A stretch of 64,000 nucleotides of DNA, from NCBI GenBank assembly GCA_902779445.1, contig CACZBM010000023.1, forward strand, positions 1 through 64,000, given 5' to 3'. The stretch is from an uncultured Lachnospiraceae bacterium (lineage in GTDB: Bacteria; Bacillota; Clostridia; Lachnospirales; Lachnospiraceae). The stretch's first letter is position 1; each line of letters starts with the position of its first letter. Positions 62,267 through 64,000 of the stretch are shown here, piece after piece. The notes under the pieces were generated by a model. It was given only the letters and a program-made list of their open reading frames with translations. It ran no database searches and was not told where the DNA came from. The position numbers and the translations under genes were made by a program.

Positions 62267-62656
62267 ATGGCAAAAGGACATCGTTCCCAGATCAAAAGAG
62301 AAAGAAATGCAAATAAGGATACCAGACCGTCAGCTAAGTTATCCTTCGCAAGGATTTCTGTGCAGAAAGCCTGCTTCGTATTAGATGCCATCAGAGGCAA
62401 GAGTTATTTAGAAGCAAAGGGTATTCTAACTTATAACCCGAGATATGCATCAGGTGTGATCCTGAAGCTTCTCGAATCAGCAGCAGCAAACGCCGAGAAC
62501 AACAGCGGACTGAACAGGAATGATCTTTATATCGCAGAATGCTATGCGACTCCGGGTCCTATAATGAAGAGGATTCAGCCCAGAGCACAGGGTAGAGCAT
62601 ACAGGATCTTCAAGAGAATGTGTCATCTGAACGTTGTACTTGATGAGAAACAGTAA
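62267..62656 (+). CDS. rplV: 50S ribosomal protein L22
   Basis: This 129-residue protein has a beta hairpin that lines the exit tunnel. The conserved C-terminal PRAQGRAYRIFKRMCHLNVVL is visible. The usual TSHITVVVSE-like end is shortened. Confidence 0.96.
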   Translation: MAKGHRSQIKRERNANKDTRPSAKLSFARISVQKACFVLDAIRGKSYLEAKGILTYNPRYASGVILKLLESAAANAENNSGLNRNDLYIAECYATPGPIMKRIQPRAQGRAYRIFKRMCHLNVVLDEKQ

Positions 62657-62671
62657 GGGAGGAAGATCAGA

Positions 62672-63352
62672 ATGGGTCAGAAAGTTAATCCCCACGGCTT
62701 AAGAGTCGGAATTATCAAAGATTGGGATTCAAAATGGTACGCTGAAGGCGATTTCGCGGACTATCTTGTAGAAGATTACAACATCAGAAATTATCTGAAG
62801 AAGAAGCTCTATTCCGCAGGAATCTCAAAGATCGAAATAGAGAGATCCGCAGGTAAGGTAAGAGCTACAGTTTACACCTCAAAGCCCGGTATCATCATCG
62901 GTAAGAGCGGAAAAGATATCGAGAGCACAAAGGCAGTTCTTCAGAGAAAGACAGGAAAGAACATTGATCTCGAGATCAAGCAGATCAAGCGCCCTGACAT
63001 GGATGCACAGCTTGTAGCTGAAAACATCGCTCAGCAGCTTGAAAACCGTGTATCTTTCCGTCGTGCAATGAAATCTGCAATGCAGAGAACATTAAAGAGC
63101 GGAGCAAAGGGTATCAAAGCTTCAGTTTCAGGACGTCTCGGAGGCGCTGATATCGCTCGTCGTGAGTTCTATTCAGAAGGAACTATTCCTCTTCAGACAC
63201 TCCGTGCAGACATTGATTACGGATTCGCTGAGGCGGACACAACATACGGAAAAGTAGGCGTGAAGGTTTGGATCTACAAAGGTGAGATCCTTCCCGGAAA
63301 GAACAGGGATAACAAATCTACTTCAGCCGGTAAAGAAGGGAGAGATCAGTAA
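62672..63352 (+). CDS. rpsC: 30S ribosomal protein S3
   Basis: This 226-residue protein is at the mRNA entry site. [23 protein letters not shown], the KH-domain loop [12 protein letters not shown] and the C-terminal [17 protein letters not shown] identify it. It overlaps rplP by one base. Confidence 0.98.
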   Translation: MGQKVNPHGLRVGIIKDWDSKWYAEGDFADYLVEDYNIRNYLKKKLYSAGISKIEIERSAGKVRATVYTSKPGIIIGKSGKDIESTKAVLQRKTGKNIDLEIKQIKRPDMDAQLVAENIAQQLENRVSFRRAMKSAMQRTLKSGAKGIKASVSGRLGGADIARREFYSEGTIPLQTLRADIDYGFAEADTTYGKVGVKVWIYKGEILPGKNRDNKSTSAGKEGRDQ

Positions 63353-63798
63353 TGTTAATGCCGAAGAGAGTAAAGCATCGTAAGCAGATGCGTGGTTCCC
63401 TTAAGGGAAAAGCAAACAGCGGCAATTTGATCACATACGGTGAGTACGGTATAGTTGCTCTCGAGCCTGTCTGGGTTCGTTCAAACCAGATCGAGGCAGC
63501 CCGTGTCGCTATGACAAGATACGTAAAGCGTGGCGGTCAGGTATGGATAAAGATCTTCCCTGACAAGCCCGTAACAGCAAAGCCCGCTGAGACCCGAATG
63601 GGATCCGGTAAAGGTGCTGTAGATTACTGGGTAGCTGTAGTAAAACCCGGACGTGTAATGTTCGAGATCGCAGGCGTACCTGAGGAAACAGCAAGGGAAG
63701 CGCTCAGACTTGCATCACACAAGCTTCCTTGTAAGTGCAAGATCATAAGCAAAGAGGATCTTCTCGCTGCAGTTAAAGACAAAGGCGGTGACATCTGA
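63352..63798 (+). CDS. rplP: 50S ribosomal protein L16
   Basis: This 148-residue protein is near the A site. [20 protein letters not shown] and [19 protein letters not shown] are L16 motifs. ATG 63352 overlaps the rpsC stop; ATG 63358 (at MPKR) is the alternative, and matches most annotated homologs. Confidence 0.96.
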   Translation: MLMPKRVKHRKQMRGSLKGKANSGNLITYGEYGIVALEPVWVRSNQIEAARVAMTRYVKRGGQVWIKIFPDKPVTAKPAETRMGSGKGAVDYWVAVVKPGRVMFEIAGVPEETAREALRLASHKLPCKCKIISKEDLLAAVKDKGGDI

Positions 63799-64000
63799 TG
63801 AAAACTGATAACTACGTTAAGGAATTAAGAGATAAATCGGTTTCCGAGCTCGGTGAAGCTTTAACAGAGGCAAAAAAGGAACTCTTCAACCTGAGATTCC
63901 AGAATGCGACCAATCAGCTTGATAACACCAGCAGAATCAAGGAAGTAAGAAAGAACATAGCAAGAATTCAGACAGTATTAACAGAACAGTCTGCTAATTC
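63798..64000 (+). CDS. rpmC: 50S ribosomal protein L29 (cut by window end)
   Basis: The frame starts with ATG overlapping the rplP stop codon (TGATG) and runs open to the window edge, giving 67 residues. ELRDKSVSELGEALTEAKKE and LFNLRFQNATNQLDNTSRI are L29 signatures. Its position after rplP is as expected. Only the last few residues are missing. Confidence 0.93.
   Translation, partial: MKTDNYVKELRDKSVSELGEALTEAKKELFNLRFQNATNQLDNTSRIKEVRKNIARIQTVLTEQSAN

Overview
The window looks like a chromosomal segment of a motile, anaerobic, Gram-positive clostridium. The best guess is the Lachnospiraceae, close to Butyrivibrio or Pseudobutyrivibrio. The reasons are strong GGAGG-type ribosome binding sites, sigma-28 flagellin genes, a MtaB/PrmA/RsmE housekeeping set, an Ech-type energy-converting hydrogenase, CotH-like and histidine-acid-phosphatase proteins, and an S10 ribosomal operon in the usual Firmicute order. 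The genus is an inference; no rRNA gene is present to fix it.

Layout. 1-4.5 kb holds dnaK, dnaJ and a convergent manC. 4.6-8.5 kb holds two paralogous flagellin genes, each with a sigma-28 promoter and CsrA-like leader sites, with a GT11 (fucosyltransferase-type) gene between them. 8.7-18.3 kb is mixed housekeeping: a CotH-like kinase, an HPr-like protein, mtaB, a GT39-like membrane protein, prmA-rsmE, and a cysteine desulfurase with thiI. 18.5-29.2 kb is an accessory surface region: an Rpn-type nuclease, two large related coiled-coil surface proteins (the first broken by a 17-bp tandem duplication), a lipoprotein between them, and a PilZ protein. 29.3-31.4 kb has a secreted histidine acid phosphatase with two small unknown genes, and tRNA-Gln. 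31.7-34.8 kb is an iscS-iscU-Rrf2 cluster followed by a LysR regulator.

35.0-46.8 kb is the most remarkable part: a tight 12-gene operon encoding NifB, a NifX-like protein, a classical NifH, a polar-amino-acid type ABC transporter, cysteine synthase, and two separate NifK/NifD-like pairs. nifE, nifN and nifV are absent from the window. Both D-like proteins keep the three P-cluster cysteines and the cysteine that ligates the active-site cofactor. Both have lost the residues equivalent to nitrogenase alpha-Gln191, alpha-His195 and alpha-His442. I infer a nitrogenase-like reductase for a sulfur-containing organic substrate: the transporter imports it, the metalloenzyme splits it reductively, and CysK fixes the released sulfide into cysteine. 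The adjacent LysR gene and ISC genes fit control by sulfur supply and Fe-S delivery. The substrate is unknown.

46.9-58.7 kb has a secreted LysM 5'-nucleotidase, a DUF2971 protein, the complete Ech hydrogenase (echABCDEF) with hypCDE, and an rRNA-methyltransferase-like gene. 58.8 kb to the end is the S10 operon (rpsJ, rplC, rplD, rplW, rplB, rpsS, rplV, rpsC, rplP, rpmC), cut by the window edge inside rpmC.

Two families of dispersed palindromic repeats fill almost every intergenic gap. Family A has a core resembling GTCATTCTGAG...GAAGAATCT, mostly in inverted pairs, and in three places it has grown into tandem arrays. Family B is GGCTTCCCCC...GGGGGAAGC followed by a tail ending GACTGATGAGGG; this tail supplies the apparent Shine-Dalgarno sequence of dnaJ, prmA and hypD.
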